Part shown: positions 10,201 to 19,393 of the stretch, one piece after another
Position numbering within the stretch: position 1 is the stretch's first letter
How the letters are laid out: the number at the start of each line of letters is the position of its first letter
DNA from: Tritrichomonas musculus
Taxonomy: Eukaryota > Parabasalia > Tritrichomonadida > Tritrichomonadidae
Length of the DNA stretch: 64,000 bases
Direction of reading: 5' to 3'
Assembly (NCBI GenBank): GCA_039105265.1
Contig: JAPFFF010000003.1
Location: 3,658,001 to 3,722,000, forward strand
Program-made: the position numbers and the translations under genes
The notes under the pieces: generated by a model
What the model was told of the DNA's origin: nothing
Seen by the model: the letters and a program-made list of their open reading frames with translations, nothing else
Database searches by the model: none

Positions 10201-10507
10201 GTTTTGATTTTTCGCTTTCGTTATTAGTTTCATCAAATTCACTATTTGAACTTGAAAATATATCTTGATTATTTAAGATTGCATTGACTTGCATTTTATC
10301 ATTTTCTTTTTTCAATGTTTTCATATCTTTTATTAAAACATTAATGGTATTGAAAAGAATTTCTGGTGAATTAATAGTTAATTTAAAGCTTTTTGAGCAA
10401 AATTGATATATCTCTTCAAGTTGTTCGCGATATTTATCTCCTCCTTCACTAAGTTGCTGATCATCCTGAAATGATGCGCTAGTCGAAGGTCCTGGATTCG
10501 TTATCAT
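7223..10507 (-). CDS. Long coiled-coil protein of unknown function (1094 aa)
   Basis: After a short disordered N-terminus (MITNPGPSTSASFQ) comes a helical segment, then a first coiled coil (about residues 90-170, rich in K/E/Q heptads), an acidic Asn/Asp stretch (about 175-190), a more globular helical part (about 230-450) and a second long coiled coil (about 450-800). A Ser/Thr/Asn-rich linker (about 830-870) precedes a final helical region. No motor, kinase or membrane segment is seen. This architecture suits a cytoskeletal, centrosomal or Golgi scaffold, but the family is not recognised. The start is the ATG at 10507; a TTAAACGGT motif sits 20 bases upstream. Confidence 0.85.
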   Translation of the reverse strand: MITNPGPSTSASFQDDQQLSEGGDKYREQLEEIYQFCSKSFKLTINSPEILFNTINVLIKDMKTLKKENDKMQVNAILNNQDIFSSSNSEFDETNNESEKSKLKSEKIKIARYKKQMSQMQQLIIDQQTKLSDYDTKLQEMNLTIKDLELQNKRYEQENSRLKKEKRKKTRNVNADSNEDDNENDNEDNNMIESVVKLFEDLIHNQSDEINLLSNQRNKLSDILHQSDQTLIQMENEYQTLQSQTEDTISSLKASQIQVNQTESIFPSIIEEIHGLDVPYNLISKSESIHDFIIETITNILKKNQQQEKVDDDKVSKDQYEIVLKQLEGSMKFIQNIANASPILDKSSIQQPLYIDSITRTILLTQCARIGHFIDTNSLFAYSIKENKKISLFDPKLLQDPENFLKPILENASEEVMSQSPTRELYALFIGLSEVNKMLLNYIEHFENGNKEGYDRDLENDEREIEDMRLWKNEQENKLRMIAQETGMLNIPLEDVLDHFLNVYLDTVQENCDLQKELQSDRESQDKKDEIEIDAAEIKKQLDGVESSIARDKEKHKKEISQLKKELSKYKAKNSELNDTIKNLNETSINKERKYKKAKQALINLKKLVEEVEEKVQNVTEDNLQLNSSIESLNETIKQQNVEIAKAAEKIQKLHEQKNTLTERLRESEEKNETTLTGIKNRSEMLNEKYSSTIKNLENEVQKARKEVENVEDEKAKLVNQKNDLSNQLVKLRVSERSLKIKLDTLESRNTLNKKENEQVKTALVRSIKAEATMQIERSRDEYEKLKNALLRMLRDKFNITFNKSTASTPMKQKKKRDLINNSTGSNSNTLTGAGTPNSIFNSDSTSGSLANEDLNDDIYLTDLIDNSPPIDDIIQKVETCLQISSEYQEKINEMKDTRNILNIPENESLSKGAKIINDSLKDLMKQNAEFRANSDNVRLRCAEVDRKKNEQERAIKAAAEWEQWSKSILYQITDGTAAIHGTKDVRFLLEEALLSTIGRKGILTKLDILKAEKKIFTTFALTGNMDYLNLSADISRNSSSQPLLITKVGSIRPIMVSIMFVRRLQVISHRLPVKLAPFQKRDESESTTNFSDQ

Positions 10508-10526
10508 TTGATTATCAGTTTTTATT

Positions 10527-10533
10527 AAACGGT
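10527..10533 (-). promoter_or_regulatory. ACCGTTT (gene orientation) upstream of the 1094-aa coiled-coil gene
   Basis: AAACGGT on the plus strand, 20 bases before the ATG at 10507. It is one of five (A/T)AACGGT sites placed in the same orientation upstream of minus-strand genes. The match to the Myb core YAACGG is partial. Confidence 0.35.
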
Positions 10534-10772
10534 ATTTTCTATTTTATATAAAAATTTTGAAGTGAAATTTGATCTTTTATTTCACCATAACTTTCTTTAA
10601 ATTTTAAACTTCTTCAGCTTGAAAAATCATTTGTTACTAATCAAAGAAAATGGCTGTATTAAGTATGTAAAGAAAAATAAAGAAAAATCATAAAAATAGT
10701 TGTAATATTCAATAAAAATTTATTTGAAAGTTGACTAGTAAAACATATAAATAAATAAAAATACTGAACTAT

Positions 10773-10961
10773 TTAGAATTCCAAATCTGGTTTTTGAGTA
10801 ATGAGAAGACCGAACTTTTCTTTAACATGATATCGATGAGCTGATTCTTTGTCTTGTGGTGAGAATCTGGCTGGATGTGCAGATCTTGTTGCTTTTCCAC
10901 AGTTTGGGCAACTCTGCTTGAGGGTATACTGTTTGCAGTGATCGCAGTATTGTAGATGCAT
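10773..10961 (-). CDS. NOP10: H/ACA snoRNP protein Nop10 with intact zinc ribbon
   Basis: A 62-aa protein whose whole length matches Nop10: YTLK in the ribbon, then the signature AHPARFSP (about residues 28-35), a following helix with HRYHVKEKF, and the terminal LLITQKP. Nop10 is a core subunit of H/ACA ribonucleoproteins, which pseudouridylate rRNA and snRNA with dyskerin/Cbf5, Gar1 and Nhp2. Four cysteines (C6-x2-C9 and C18-x2-C21) form a complete zinc ribbon as in archaeal Nop10; yeast and animal Nop10 have lost these. The ATG at 10961 is preceded at -8 by GTCATAG, an initiator-like sequence. A longer overlapping frame (10769-10990) is a shadow. Confidence 0.95.
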   Translation of the reverse strand: MHLQYCDHCKQYTLKQSCPNCGKATRSAHPARFSPQDKESAHRYHVKEKFGLLITQKPDLEF

Positions 10962-10975
10962 TCTATGACCACTTT

Positions 10976-10982
10976 AAACGGT
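10976..10982 (-). promoter_or_regulatory. ACCGTTT (gene orientation) upstream of NOP10
   Basis: AAACGGT on the plus strand, 15 bases before the NOP10 ATG and just upstream of the GTCATAG initiator-like site. Same orientation as the sites upstream of the coiled-coil, surface-protein, Myb and kinesin genes. Confidence 0.35.
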
Positions 10983-11375
10983 CTCCTCACAAATCTTATT
11001 CAATTAGATTGATTGACCTTATTAATTTAAAGTTTTTAAAAAACAAAATTTTTCCAATAATTTAATTTGAAAAGCATGATATATTTATTAAACTATTTTC
11101 ACTTATGATCCATATTACTCAAAAAATCAAAAAATAAAGATTAACAAGTCATGAATGATTATTGATGATATAAACTTTATATTATTTGTTATTTTTTTCT
11201 TATTATTATTATTATATGCATAAAAATATGTATACGATAATAATAATTTTTGAATAGTATATATTGATTATTATTGATAATATGCTTAATTTAATATTCA
11301 TTCAAATAATAATAAATTGCATGAATTTTTGGCCGAATGAGGTGCATATTTTTATTATTTAACTAAAAAAAAAAA
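10983..11375. other. AT-rich spacer between NOP10 and cyclophilin
   Basis: About 390 bases with TAATAATAAT-type runs and no coding potential. It holds the upstream region of NOP10 and the 3' region of the cyclophilin gene. Nothing else is seen. Confidence 0.6.
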
Positions 11376-11916
11376 TTAAATTTCTCCACAATCTGAAATT
11401 ATGATATTTTGTTTTGGTACTCCATTGCTTGTTCCTGCAGCTTGAATAAGTTCTACGATATCCATACCTTCTATAACTTTTCCAAAAGCTACATGACGTC
11501 CATCAAGCCATGGACTCTTCACAAGAGTGATGAAAAATTGTCCTCCATTTGTATTTCGTCCACTATTTGCCATTGATACGATTCCAGGTTGGTCATGTTT
11601 AACTTGGAAGTTTTCATCTTCAAACCTAGTTCCGTAAATACTTTCGTTTTGGGATCCATCATTCGCAATAAAATCTCCTGATTGAATTATGTAATGTGGG
11701 ATAATTTTATGAAATTTGCATCCTTTATAATGAAGCTTCGATCCAGAACGACCAACTCCTTTTTCGCCTGTACAGAGCATTCTAAAATTTTCTGCTGTCC
11801 TTGGAACTTGATCTTGATAAAGTTCTATAACAATTCTACCTGCTGGGTGATCATCAATTGATCTGGTGTTAGAAAGAAAAATCATACATGTCAAGCCAAA
11901 CACGTGGATTCGTCAT
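11376..11916 (-). CDS. Cyclophilin-type peptidyl-prolyl isomerase, spliced (exons 11888-11916 and 11376-11862)
   Basis: Joining the two exons gives a 171-aa single-domain cyclophilin, close to cyclophilin A in length. Exon 1 encodes MTNPRVWLD plus two bases of the next codon. Exon 2 continues [16 protein letters not shown], exactly the expected first strands of the fold. Catalytic and binding-site segments follow: [15 protein letters not shown] (the family has FHRIIPGFMCQGGDF, so the central Gly-Phe-Met-Cys is replaced), [16 protein letters not shown], and [12 protein letters not shown] with the Trp that contacts cyclosporin. Without splicing, the frame would begin at a GTG with a non-homologous N-terminus, which decides the gene model. 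No signal peptide is present, so a cytosolic or nuclear location is likely. Confidence 0.93.
11863..11887 (-). other. 25-nt spliceosomal intron in the cyclophilin gene
   Basis: On the minus strand the intron begins GTATGA, has a T-rich centre and ends TCTAACACCAG. The end matches the trichomonad fused branch-point/3' splice motif (ACTAACAC-CAG type). Removal leaves a phase-2 junction (AT|A, Ile) and restores the conserved cyclophilin N-terminus. Very short introns of about this size are known in trichomonads. Confidence 0.88.
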
Positions 11917-12288
11917 CCAATGTTTATTAAGAATTAAACTTTTTCTATGAGTTTTTTAAACCAACGTATTTATTTCGAAATTATAAAAATAAGGCTATTT
12001 AACAATGAAATTCCAATAAAATCTGGCTTATTCAACTAATAAATAGAATTCAAAAAAAGCACGATATCAAAAAATTCACAATTTTTTTACTATATTCTCA
12101 TATTTAAGATTAGATCGATCAAAATTATTAATAAAAATAAAGAAAACAATGATAAAACATATCTTCAATTCATTCTAAATTTCAAAAAAAGGTTCAAAAT
12201 TCGTATGTTTTTTTTTAAAAAAAAAAAAAATATCTTTGATATATCAAATAAGGATAGGTTTTTAATATTAAAAATTCAAACAGAAGCT

Positions 12289-14034
12289 CTATTTATCTTT
12301 TATATCGTCATTTCCTTCTTCTTTTTCCTCTTTTTCTGTATCAGTATGGCTATCTTCAACTACTTTTTCATCGCCGTTTTTTTCGACTTCATTTTTCACT
12401 TCGTCAACTTTTTCTTTTGACTCATTTTCAACTTTATCAGCCACTTTTTGCTGTTTTTTGACTTCCAAATCTTTCTTTACTCTCTTTGGTTTTGATCTAC
12501 ACATCAAGCATACAAAAACAAGCAAAACCGCCAAACAACCGCCAACCACATAAAGACGCTTGCTTTCATCTTCGATTAAAGAAGCGAAAGCGTCGCGAGC
12601 AAGCAAAGCAGCATCGCCAGGTCCCATTGGAATCTTTCCGATTGAGAAGCTCTTTTTCTTTTTCAGGGCGTCTTCAATGTCATCGGCACGATAAAGATTG
12701 GAGCAGAGCGATACGAATTCATTTTCCTTGTCAAGCTTGACCTGCCAGAACTTCATTTTACTTGCGCTGATTACGATCCATTCAGAAAAAGTGGAGCTTT
12801 CAAAAGCGGAGTAAATTTTTGAATTCACGCTCATTCTGCCAGTGTTGAATGGCATATTGTAGGCTGACTCAATGAAGGACTCATTGATCGAGCCGAATGT
12901 GTAATTGGAAAATTTTGAATCACCTTCTCTGTCGATGTGCACAACGCACCAGTCATTGCAAACACGCTTGATTGAGGTCGCTGTAAGTGTTGGAAAGAGT
13001 GGTGATGAAAGTTCGTCAATTTCATCATAAATTCGTCTTCCTTTTGCGTCAATGACAATTGGTTTCAATTTTTGGTTGTTACTACGAAAGACTAGGACAA
13101 TTGGTAACTTGGTGAATGAGATGTTCCAATTCACTCTGGCATCATTTTCAGATTTAACAGTCACTGAGGCAAAAACGCATGAATTTCTCAGTTTGGAGGC
13201 TGCATACTTGAAATGTACGGTTTCTGACTTTTCTGTCTCAATTCTTACTTCAACAACATGAACTTTTGATTGATCTTTATTTGTGAGCCAATCGTTGAAT
13301 GATGATGAAGTTGGGGAGAAGCGAGAAATTGAAGCTCTCCAATGCTTGAATAGAGAGTTCATTGCTGCGGTTGGTGAAGAGAATTGACTTCCAAGTTTAT
13401 GAACTTCATATTTAGACTTGTTGATTAACTTAACTGAAAGAAATTGAGGAACATTTGTTATTCCAAGCTCATCAGCCAAATTTGGAGCTTGTGTAATATC
13501 AAGGCGGCCAACTTTGACGTAATCTTTGATATCATATGCAAACTTTTCCCATATATTTTGCTGATCATGACAATTTGGGCAATCAAAATGCTGAAATGCA
13601 AAGAGAATCCATTCATTGCCATCACGTGCGAGATACGGAAATAGTTGTTCTGTCATTAAAGGAGTGTGATAACTTGTAGAAGATGAAGATGAGGATCGAT
13701 AGCCATAGTTTCCATAGTTATAATATCCGCCTGTATTTTGTTTTTGCGATTGCTGATTATCATTTGAATCTGATTCTGATACTGTGCCATCTTGATCATA
13801 TCGTAATTTCCTTTGCGGATCTGATAAAATATCATATGCATCATTTGCACGAAGCCATTTTCGATATGAATCTTCGTCACCTTTGTGTCTGTCAGGATGA
13901 TGATCAAAAGCAATTTTTCGAAAAGCAGTTCGAATTTGTTGAGCTGTTGCATCTCGAGTAACTCCTAAAATTGAATATGGATCATCTCCCCTGCGAAGAG
14001 TTGATGATATAAAATATAAAAGTAAAAAAATCAT
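12289..14034 (-). CDS. ER J-domain/thioredoxin-fold membrane protein (DNAJC16-like)
   Basis: A 581-aa protein from the ATG at 14034; eight more codons are open upstream but begin with TTG. Order of parts: a short hydrophobic signal sequence (residues 1-12), a J domain (about 17-83) with the Hsp70-stimulating HPD at 46-48, a Gly/Tyr/Ser linker, and a thioredoxin-like domain (about 125-235) with CPNC at 152-155. Two further domains without clear motifs follow, then one transmembrane segment near residue 495-510 and a Lys/Glu-rich tail of about 65 residues. This order matches DNAJC16/ERdj-type proteins, which recruit BiP and act on disulfides or autophagosome-related membranes. CPNC lacks the usual Trp before the first Cys (DCPNC), so redox strength is uncertain. 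A TCACTTCT initiator-like site lies 14 bases upstream. Confidence 0.88.
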   Translation of the reverse strand: MIFLLLYFISSTLRRGDDPYSILGVTRDATAQQIRTAFRKIAFDHHPDRHKGDEDSYRKWLRANDAYDILSDPQRKLRYDQDGTVSESDSNDNQQSQKQNTGGYYNYGNYGYRSSSSSSTSYHTPLMTEQLFPYLARDGNEWILFAFQHFDCPNCHDQQNIWEKFAYDIKDYVKVGRLDITQAPNLADELGITNVPQFLSVKLINKSKYEVHKLGSQFSSPTAAMNSLFKHWRASISRFSPTSSSFNDWLTNKDQSKVHVVEVRIETEKSETVHFKYAASKLRNSCVFASVTVKSENDARVNWNISFTKLPIVLVFRSNNQKLKPIVIDAKGRRIYDEIDELSSPLFPTLTATSIKRVCNDWCVVHIDREGDSKFSNYTFGSINESFIESAYNMPFNTGRMSVNSKIYSAFESSTFSEWIVISASKMKFWQVKLDKENEFVSLCSNLYRADDIEDALKKKKSFSIGKIPMGPGDAALLARDAFASLIEDESKRLYVVGGCLAVLLVFVCLMCRSKPKRVKKDLEVKKQQKVADKVENESKEKVDEVKNEVEKNGDEKVVEDSHTDTEKEEKEEGNDDIKDK

Positions 14035-14845
14035 ATCTATTAGAAGTGATATAACCAAACTTGATAAGAAAAAACAACAAAATATTGTTTCCTCTTTAAA
14101 GAATTGATGATTTTTATTTTTAATTAAGATTCAAGTTATTTGGTTTATATCAAGAACCAATTATTCTATTTCATTTATTGATATAAGAGAGATCAGATTT
14201 CAATAAAATAATTCCTGAATATTTTTATAAAATATATGAAACGTTCATAACCTGATAATTTATTTAATGCTTTTGCATGTTAAATTTTTTTTTTATTAAA
14301 AGATAAAATGATATTTCTATGCCTTAAAAATTGAATAAAACTCACTAAATTTCAAAGGGTGTAATTTTTAAGAAACAGAGCTGATGCAAAGAGAACTTTT
14401 TGTATGTATATGTGGTTTAAGTAAACTTTTTGATAAATTAAAAATTAATAATTTTTTAACAAAATAGCATGACCTAACCATTAAATCCTAAATTATATCA
14501 ATGTAGGAAGCCCATTAAGCCATTTGATTATCTAAATCAGCCATTTTTAAGAATAAATATTAATCAAATAATAATCTAATTTTTGAAAATTTTCGATTAT
14601 TTCGTGTTTAGCATATTCTCTAAATGGCATAAATTAAGAAATCAATAAAAAATACTAGGAAATTTTAATCTTTTCTATGGAATAAAGCTCGAAAAAATGG
14701 ACGATTATTTTCTTCCGAAAAAGTTGCATGTGCTATAAATAATTCCTCAATTTCAAAATACTTTTTCTATAATTATTTCAAAAATTTCAAAAAAATATAA
14801 GTTAACTCATTTTTTTCTTTTTGGTATTTCGTCATCATTTTTATC
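14035..14845. other. Divergent intergenic region
   Basis: About 810 AT-rich bases between two divergent genes, so both promoters lie here. An initiator-like TCATTTTT is 12 bases before the rightward gene and TCACTTCT 14 bases before the leftward one. An ACGTTT motif (leftward orientation) lies at about 14231-14238. No RNA gene is recognised. Confidence 0.6.
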
Positions 14846-17665
14846 ATGAACGACTCAGATCAAAAATTATTGCAATTTCTTGTAAACATTGTGCCACGCC
14901 AAATATCAGATGTTTCAAATAAAATGCAGCAAGAATTAGTTGGTATCAGGAAAAAATTAATTAGAAAAGCACGAATAATAACAGAATTTCGCTATTTCTT
15001 AAGAATATTTTTTTATGACTCGAAAACAGAACAGAAAGTTAAAAAGTTTGAAGCAGATTATTTCAATTCTCCGTATTTAAATCCATCCGAACCTCCTGAA
15101 TCTGGGAGAAAAGTTTTAAGGAAGTCGATTTCAATAGATCAAAATTTTTTAAATTCTTTACTGAATAATGAAGAAACTGGTAACATTGTTCCTCCTCAAA
15201 CAATTAAAAAAACTAAAAATTCTCGTGGTAAAGATAATTACAGTGATAGTGAGTGTTTTGATTCTGAACATGACAGTGATTTTGTTACTTATTTATTTAA
15301 TCCTAAAGAAGTTACACCTTTTTTGGGCCTTTCGTTAGTTTCACAAAATTCTTCAGTAATACTCAATCATATTCATGAAAACCCTTCAATATTAATTGAA
15401 GGTCTTCTTAAAAATCAAGATCATCAATTTTATGTTCATATAACACAAAAAATAATTCCTTCGATTTTTGGATATTTTGCATCAACCGAACACTTAGATC
15501 TTGCCTCATTTTTTTACACTACGCTTATTGCAACACCAAATGTAACGCCAGATATGGCAATTCCAATATTATCTCCTTTTTTTAATAGCCCTGCTACTTA
15601 CCGTTTTACTGAAAAATTATACTCAGAATTTTTTAAAAATATTGTATACGAAGATAGTGATGATAATGAGTTCAAAAAACATTATAAGCCTCCTCACAAG
15701 CCAGCAATGATGACATCTCAATCAATGGAATTTAATAATGCTCAAACTATAAAGGAATCATCAGATCCAAGAGTGCAAAACTCGAGAATACTAAATATCT
15801 GCATATTAAATGCTGCTCCGCTTCTTCCTCCGCAATTTTATCGTATTTTCAAACAAATGAGAATTCAAAAATGGACTCTTAAAGATTGGTATAATATTTT
15901 TTTCCGCGAGTTCATATTGATTTCAATGAATCAATGGATTAGAGCGTCTTTTTGTGATGAGTATGTTGAGATATTATTCAATATAATGAGCCGTAAATTC
16001 ACCACGAAAAAAGAGCTTGCGATTTTATTTAAAGGCCTTTTGAAATTAAGTCCAATTTATGAGCCACCTGAAATCTTTAATTGCTTTAAATCATTATCAA
16101 CTTTATATATGCTAAATATTCGAGATATGCAAATTCTTGTTAAATTTTTAGACGATAACAAAATTTTGCCACCATCGGTTGATATTTCCTCATTCAATAG
16201 GGTCCCAAAAAAATTCAGATATTTATCTTTTTGGTGTAATGTTTATTCAAAGAAGAGACGCAATTCTATTCCATTTTTACCAGAATTAAAAGAATCAAAT
16301 GACAATCGTTTGGTTTTTCAATCATTCAGCACTATTCGAAAAAGGATAGAAAACGATGAATACAAATCAGAGACAAATAAATTCAAAAAAGAATTTCAAG
16401 CACTTCAAACACTTGCTGAAAAGAATGATCAAACAAATTCAATTGAATTCATGCTAAGAAATACAGGTAAAGGCGAATTTCATACATTTGCTCAAAAACG
16501 TTGTTATTTAGCATTAATGAACGATGCTGATAATTTCGAAGAAATGATGGAATTATTAAGATTTAAAGATATCGTGTCTGGCTGGAGAAATCTTCTTCAG
16601 TCAAACGAAAATATGCTTGTTCTTTCTCATATTAGTATTTTTGAGAAGCGAATGGATGTTGTCCAATCGATGCCTATTTTTATTAAGCAAGCAATTTTTC
16701 TGAATAAAATCGATGAAAGTAGGTTTAAAAAGTATTCTGAAAAATTTGCTGAAATTGGAACAGATTGGGATATTATAATTCATTCTCCTCACTTCTTGGC
16801 TTTTAAGTTCTCAAATTCTCTTTCATATGCTCCTTCGCCAACATTGAAAAAAAGCAAGAAAACTAATGGCTCTATATCATCATCTTCGTCATCAGCAAAA
16901 GTTGAAAAGAATATTAATATTAATAATCATGGTAAAAAGTTGGTCAATTCAGCCTCATCTCCCGATCTTTCGAAGTTGGCCAATGATGACGAAGAATCGC
17001 CAAATATAAGTGAAGTTTCAAGCGACACAGAACATAACATATTACCAAAAAGAGATTTGGTTCAAAATAATTTAAATATTAATCGAAGCAGCAATAAGAA
17101 GCAAATTACAATTTCGGTTAATTGTCCTACTTCTGAAAAAGGAAGTAGTAATGAAAGTAACAATAATAATAATGTTGAAGTTCATGTCACGAAAAGTATG
17201 AGTAGTGAAGAGTTATATGCTCAATCAAAAGGTGAGGTCCATCCTCTTGCTTCTTTTAAGCAATTACCAAATACTTTCTTCGAAACTCTAGAATTGGTAT
17301 CATTAATACACCATGTTCGTCTTCCTGAAAAATTTTTAATTATGTTAAAAACAATGGAGCGTATTGATTTTCTTTCAAATAATCAGAACACAGATTTTTC
17401 TCTCTACTATCTTTTATTGCAAAATATTCCTGGTCAAATAATTCTCCCAATTTACGTCGAATTAAATGTCTTTGCAATGAGAGAGCCAAGTATTTTTCTT
17501 TTATGCACAGAAACTGAAAGGAAAAGATGGTTGCGGTTCGAACAAATAATATTGAAGTGTGCTTCTGAAAACTTAGACTTTCTTGCAAAACTTATTAACC
17601 TCCAAAGTGCTTTACAAGACGAATTTAATCAATGGAAAAGTAAGAATTTAAAAGCTGTTTCATAA
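14846..17665 (+). CDS. Conserved-looking helical protein of unknown function (939 aa)
   Basis: A soluble, mostly helical protein. The N-terminal 50 residues are basic and helical, followed by an acidic Ser/Asp linker (about 125-150). A large helical domain spans about 150-640 with no recognised motif. A Ser/Asn-rich disordered region (about 670-790) then separates a C-terminal helical domain (about 800-939). The split of two helical blocks around a linker recalls GAP or armadillo-like scaffolds, but nothing specific is seen. The ATG at 14846 follows TCATTTTTATC, an initiator-like context. Function unknown. Confidence 0.85.
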   Translation: MNDSDQKLLQFLVNIVPRQISDVSNKMQQELVGIRKKLIRKARIITEFRYFLRIFFYDSKTEQKVKKFEADYFNSPYLNPSEPPESGRKVLRKSISIDQNFLNSLLNNEETGNIVPPQTIKKTKNSRGKDNYSDSECFDSEHDSDFVTYLFNPKEVTPFLGLSLVSQNSSVILNHIHENPSILIEGLLKNQDHQFYVHITQKIIPSIFGYFASTEHLDLASFFYTTLIATPNVTPDMAIPILSPFFNSPATYRFTEKLYSEFFKNIVYEDSDDNEFKKHYKPPHKPAMMTSQSMEFNNAQTIKESSDPRVQNSRILNICILNAAPLLPPQFYRIFKQMRIQKWTLKDWYNIFFREFILISMNQWIRASFCDEYVEILFNIMSRKFTTKKELAILFKGLLKLSPIYEPPEIFNCFKSLSTLYMLNIRDMQILVKFLDDNKILPPSVDISSFNRVPKKFRYLSFWCNVYSKKRRNSIPFLPELKESNDNRLVFQSFSTIRKRIENDEYKSETNKFKKEFQALQTLAEKNDQTNSIEFMLRNTGKGEFHTFAQKRCYLALMNDADNFEEMMELLRFKDIVSGWRNLLQSNENMLVLSHISIFEKRMDVVQSMPIFIKQAIFLNKIDESRFKKYSEKFAEIGTDWDIIIHSPHFLAFKFSNSLSYAPSPTLKKSKKTNGSISSSSSSAKVEKNININNHGKKLVNSASSPDLSKLANDDEESPNISEVSSDTEHNILPKRDLVQNNLNINRSSNKKQITISVNCPTSEKGSSNESNNNNNVEVHVTKSMSSEELYAQSKGEVHPLASFKQLPNTFFETLELVSLIHHVRLPEKFLIMLKTMERIDFLSNNQNTDFSLYYLLLQNIPGQIILPIYVELNVFAMREPSIFLLCTETERKRWLRFEQIILKCASENLDFLAKLINLQSALQDEFNQWKSKNLKAVS

Positions 17666-17771
17666 TTCATGTATTGTTAGTAAATTTAATGTTTTTATTC
17701 AATTTTTTCTTTTGAAATTTTTCGAATTATATTTGGTCAGATAAGTTTAAGATAAATTCTTAGATAAAACA

Positions 17772-19196
17772 ATGTTTTCTTTCTTATTTTTAATAGCAAC
17801 AGTATATTTTGAAGATAATTTTAATGATGATGACTGGGAACAACACTGGGTATATAGTCGGCATCGTCCTACTAAAGGTCAAGGAAAAATGGGAACATTT
17901 CGGCTTTCGTCAGGAGCTTATTATGGAAATCAGAGAGCTCAAAGAGGAATTCAAACTGTTGATGATGGAGCATATTATCAAATTACGTCAAAATTTAAGC
18001 AATCCTTCAACACAAGTGGAAAAGATTTTATTCTTCAATATACGATTCGTTTTGAAAATGGTTATGAATGCTCAGGAGGTTATATTAAATTACTCAATTC
18101 ATCTGCCCAGCCAATTCGTTTTAGTGAAGGATCACCGTATAGTTTAATGTTTGGTCCAGACGTTTGCAAACCAAATACGCATAAACTAATGTTTATTATT
18201 AATAGAAATGAAACGACACGCGATAATCATCAATATATAGATTCGTTTTCTGACGAACTTACTCATGCTTATACTTTAATAATATTTGCTAATCGATCTT
18301 ATGAAATTCGTTTAGATGGTAAAAAAGAACATGCTGGAGATTTGGATACAGATTTTGAACTCGGAGGAACTAGTATGATACCAGATCCAGATGATACAAT
18401 GCCAGAAGACTGGGATAATCGAAAAATGATTCCTGATCCAGATGATCGCAAACCATCAGATTGGGATGATCGTCAAATTATACCAGATCTTACAGCTCAG
18501 CAGCCAGCTGAATGGAGGGAGAGCGTTCACGGTAAATGGACTCCTCCTCTCATTCAAAATCCGAACTATAGAGGAATCTGGAAACAGAAGATGATTGAAA
18601 ATCCTAATTATAATGGCGAATGGGTCCCAAAAATGATCAAAAATCCAAATTCTTTAAGTGATCCTGGGTTTGGAGTTTTTCAAGATTTATCATATGTTGG
18701 AATTGAAGTTTTTCAAATTACAGCAGGTTCAATATTTGATAACATATTAATTACCGATGATCTTGAATATGCAGAAAAACAGCTTCGACTTAATTTCTTA
18801 CAATATCAAAAAGATGAATTTTCAATGTATAATCGTGTTTTACAAGATAAAAAAGCTGAAGCTGAACTCAGAAAATTAAGAGAAAAAGATAATGCTGAAT
18901 TAACAGATGATCTTTTTTATACAAAAAGTTATAGTAGTAGTTCATCGACTACAAGTTCTGATTCTACAATTGGTAGTAATCAAGGCTCAGATGATGATAT
19001 CTCGTCCGAATTATTAGAAAGAAAACCAACGATTTCTGATTTTCAATTTCCTTATAATATTGACCATAACTCATATTTTATAATAAAAAGACAGAATCAA
19101 ATGAGAAAGAAGTCAGCCTCTTCTAGAAAGAAATGGAAGGAAGATTTGAATAAATTGAAAGAAGAAATGGAAGTGCCAGAAGGACTCCCTTTGTAA
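17772..19196 (+). CDS. Calreticulin/calnexin-family ER lectin chaperone without visible retention signal
   Basis: A 474-aa protein with a short N-terminal hydrophobic signal (residues 1-12). The globular lectin domain follows, with the hallmarks YECSGGYIKLL and MFGPDVC, whose cysteines form the conserved disulfide pair. The proline-rich P domain shows three type-1 repeats (IPDPDDTMPEDWD, IPDPDDRKPSDWDD, IPDLTAQQPAEWRE) and three type-2 repeats (GKWTPPLIQNPNY, GIWKQKMIENPNY, GEWVPKMIKNPN). A helical closing segment contains FDNILITDD. The C-terminal part is mixed-charge and Ser-rich, not the strongly acidic calcium tail of calreticulin, and ends VPEGLPL with no KDEL-type signal and no membrane segment. 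The family binds monoglucosylated N-glycans in the ER. Confidence 0.93.
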   Translation: MFSFLFLIATVYFEDNFNDDDWEQHWVYSRHRPTKGQGKMGTFRLSSGAYYGNQRAQRGIQTVDDGAYYQITSKFKQSFNTSGKDFILQYTIRFENGYECSGGYIKLLNSSAQPIRFSEGSPYSLMFGPDVCKPNTHKLMFIINRNETTRDNHQYIDSFSDELTHAYTLIIFANRSYEIRLDGKKEHAGDLDTDFELGGTSMIPDPDDTMPEDWDNRKMIPDPDDRKPSDWDDRQIIPDLTAQQPAEWRESVHGKWTPPLIQNPNYRGIWKQKMIENPNYNGEWVPKMIKNPNSLSDPGFGVFQDLSYVGIEVFQITAGSIFDNILITDDLEYAEKQLRLNFLQYQKDEFSMYNRVLQDKKAEAELRKLREKDNAELTDDLFYTKSYSSSSSTTSSDSTIGSNQGSDDDISSELLERKPTISDFQFPYNIDHNSYFIIKRQNQMRKKSASSRKKWKEDLNKLKEEMEVPEGLPL

Positions 19197-19393
19197 AGTT
19201 ATTAAATAAAATAAAAGTTGTCAAAATTAAAATTCGTTATAGATTTTTAATAATCATTACTGCTCGTTTTAGATATAGCTAGATTTATTGGAATCATCTT
19301 TTTTTATTTTTTTCAAAAATATTAATTCGCGAAAAAAATATATTCGTGCTTATTTAGTAAATTAATCATATATAATAAAAAAACATATAAAGG

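Noticed and set aside
10769-10990. A 73-codon frame overlapping NOP10
   Set aside because: It is a different frame over a clearly homologous Nop10 sequence.
11376-11903. Unspliced cyclophilin starting at GTG 11903
   Set aside because: Its N-terminus does not match the family; the ATG at 11916 plus a 25-nt intron restores the conserved start.
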